A stretch of DNA of 7,009 bases from Negativicutes bacterium. Its GTDB lineage: Bacteria > Bacillota > Negativicutes > JAGOZY01. How positions within the stretch are numbered: the stretch's first letter is position 1; the number at the start of each line of letters is the position of its first letter. Where the stretch lies: assembly GCA_018058445.1 (NCBI GenBank), contig JAGOZY010000057.1, positions 1-7,009 of the forward strand, read 5' to 3'. Under the pieces are notes generated by a model, which saw nothing but the letters and a program-made list of their open reading frames with translations, was not told where the DNA came from and ran no database searches. The translations under genes and the position numbers were made by a program. This document shows positions 6,235-7,009 of the stretch, piece after piece.

Positions 6235-6720
6235 ATGAAAAGAACGTCCCTGATTTTATCGGTCCTGTTAGTGAGCTTGCTCGTCATTATTTCTGGATGT
6301 GGCCCGTCGTTTAAAGATTTAGCGGCTCAATATCAAAAAGATTCTGCTGGAATTATTGCCGAGTTTGAGAAGATTCAAGCTGATTATACGGAGGTTGGGA
6401 AGAATGGAAGGAACCCCGACTACCCAATTCAGAAATTAATGACAGATCTGAAAGGGCTTGAAGAGCGAACTGCGAAGGCAAAGAAAGCACTAGGAGAGCT
6501 TAATGTGCCGATAGATCTCCGAGCTGTTAATGAAGCAGGAATCAAGTCGATGGTAACTTATGAATCTTTTCTTAGAGATATTCAAGTTGGACTGATGACA
6601 TTCGATATGGCTAAGATGGGCGGTGCAGGTAAGATAAAATCTGAATCAGAAGAACAAATTCGCGCGTTTAAAGGAATGCTGAAAGATGCGCTGGATGGTA
6701 AAAAGCCTCCGTCAAAATAA
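6235..6720 (+). CDS. Small helical lipoprotein of unknown function
   Basis: This is a 161-residue protein with a type II signal peptide: MKR, a hydrophobic run at 6-18 and the lipobox ISGC, with C22 as the probable lipidated cysteine. The mature part is charged and strongly helical, with segments rich in Lys, Glu, Ala and Gln at about 26-60, 70-95 and 125-150. It looks like a helical bundle or coiled coil, and ends in a lysine/proline tail (DGKKPPSK). No enzymatic motif or named family could be recognised. It should sit on the outer face of the cytoplasmic membrane, or in the envelope if the host has two membranes. It follows the cytoplasmic hydrolase after 69 bp with no clear promoter or terminator between them, and a strong terminator ends it downstream, so it may be the last gene of the hydE-led transcript. 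Confidence 0.8.
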   Translation: MKRTSLILSVLLVSLLVIISGCGPSFKDLAAQYQKDSAGIIAEFEKIQADYTEVGKNGRNPDYPIQKLMTDLKGLEERTAKAKKALGELNVPIDLRAVNEAGIKSMVTYESFLRDIQVGLMTFDMAKMGGAGKIKSESEEQIRAFKGMLKDALDGKKPPSK

Positions 6721-6798
6721 ATGATGTCAGACTAGCTCGAAAATAGTCGGTTTAATTCTCTTTTTTTAGTTAGACGGACTAGTTGTTGGAGCTTTATG

Positions 6799-6831
6799 AA
6801 AAAAGTCACTTTTTAGAAAGTGACTTTTTTT
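6799..6831 (+). terminator. Strong Rho-independent terminator after the lipoprotein gene
   Basis: A 14-bp perfect stem has its left arm at 6799-6812 (AAAAAAGTCACTTT) and its right arm at 6817-6830 (AAAGTGACTTTTTT), with a 4-nt TTAG loop. The T-run covers 6825-6831, and the matching A-run on the left arm means the hairpin could also stop transcription from the opposite strand. It lies 78 bp after the lipoprotein stop codon. That 78-bp gap has only a weak 5-bp hairpin (GACTA 6730-6734 / TAGTC 6744-6748) and an isolated T-run at 6761-6767. Confidence 0.88.
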
Positions 6832-6847
6832 CCTTTTTCGATATAAT
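6820..6847 (+). promoter_or_regulatory. Promoter overlapping the terminator, for the 3' membrane protein gene
   Basis: TATAAT at 6842-6847 is a perfect -10 hexamer. GTGACT at 6820-6825, 16 bp upstream, matches the central TGAC of the TTGACA -35 consensus. The -35 lies within the right arm of the preceding terminator. Predicted transcription starts near 6853-6855, only about 11-13 nt before the ATG and at the edge of the ribosome binding site. Confidence 0.55.
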
Positions 6848-6865
6848 ACAGATTAGGAGGCGGTC

Positions 6866-7009
6866 ATGCATACTTTTTCGTATTATAATTCAGATCATAT
6901 TTGGAGTCTTCTCTGGATCCTTATTGTTGGCTTTTTACTTTTGCAAGTTCCGCGATGTTTTCCGAAGCGGCAGGATGTTTTTGCTCGTTGGTTGGGTGTG
7001 CTGGTTTTG
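6866..7009 (+). CDS. Partial membrane protein, possible YwaF/TIGR02206 family (5' end only)
   Basis: An open frame of 48 codons starts at ATG 6866 and runs off the window's right edge without a stop. AGGAGG at 6855-6860 with 5-nt spacing and a perfect -10 box upstream support a real start. The translation begins MHTFSYYNSDHIW, followed by a hydrophobic segment at about 14-27, a short polar loop with PRCFPKR, and the beginning of a second hydrophobic segment from about 41. An early aromatic/His stretch just before the first helix is reminiscent of the YwaF (TIGR02206) family of integral membrane proteins of unknown function. With only 48 residues visible, the family call is tentative, but the membrane-protein nature is well supported. 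Confidence 0.6.
   Translation, partial: MHTFSYYNSDHIWSLLWILIVGFLLLQVPRCFPKRQDVFARWLGVLVL

Noticed and set aside
6730..6767. Weak hairpin GACTA/TAGTC followed by a T-run as a first terminator of the lipoprotein gene
   Set aside because: The stem is only 5 bp, the T-run starts 12 nt after it, and a far better terminator follows at 6799-6831.

Overview
The window reads as ordinary chromosomal DNA from a low-to-moderate-GC Firmicutes-type (Bacillota) anaerobe. The evidence is strong AGGAGG/GAGGAGG ribosome binding sites before most genes, a Gram-positive-style lipoprotein, an L-cystine transporter of the TcyP type, and an [FeFe]-hydrogenase maturase (HydE), which points to fermentative or otherwise strictly anaerobic metabolism. 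A clostridial or Negativicutes-like host is plausible, but the genus cannot be read from the sequence. All genes lie on the + strand. CGA is a prominent arginine codon in the genes where I counted it, so nothing in base or codon use suggests recent transfer. I see no rRNA, tRNA, CRISPR array or insertion sequence.

Region 1 (1-2946) is a two-gene unit. A sodium/dicarboxylate-symporter-family L-cystine carrier (tcyP-like, 75-1469) is followed 38 bp later by a CoA-disulfide-reductase-family flavoprotein (1508-2854). The unit ends at a hairpin with a perfect 15-bp stem, an unusually long 31-nt loop and a T-run (2875-2946). Together they look like a thiol/disulfide module: import of the disulfide cystine, then NAD(P)H-dependent reduction of CoA-disulfide or a related low-molecular-weight disulfide or persulfide.

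Region 2 (2947-6831) opens with a regulatory stretch holding direct repeats and an extended -10 promoter. It continues with hydE (3125-4219), an exported PAF-acetylhydrolase-like alpha/beta hydrolase (4261-5364), a cytoplasmic alpha/beta hydrolase (start corrected to 5383, end 6165) and a small helical lipoprotein (start corrected to 6235, end 6720). It closes at a strong compact terminator (6799-6831). No convincing terminator lies between these four genes, so read-through is possible. Functionally they do not form an obvious pathway, and hydE's usual partners hydF and hydG are not here.

Region 3 (6819-7009) has a promoter whose -35 element lies inside the preceding terminator stem and whose 5' leader is very short. 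It drives the first 48 codons of a membrane protein that resembles the YwaF/TIGR02206 family and runs off the window.

I did not find a convincing previously undescribed system. The most useful leads are the cystine-carrier/disulfide-reductase pairing with an extra CxxC in the reductase, the solitary hydE with an unusual upstream region, and the hydE-hydrolase-hydrolase-lipoprotein cluster.
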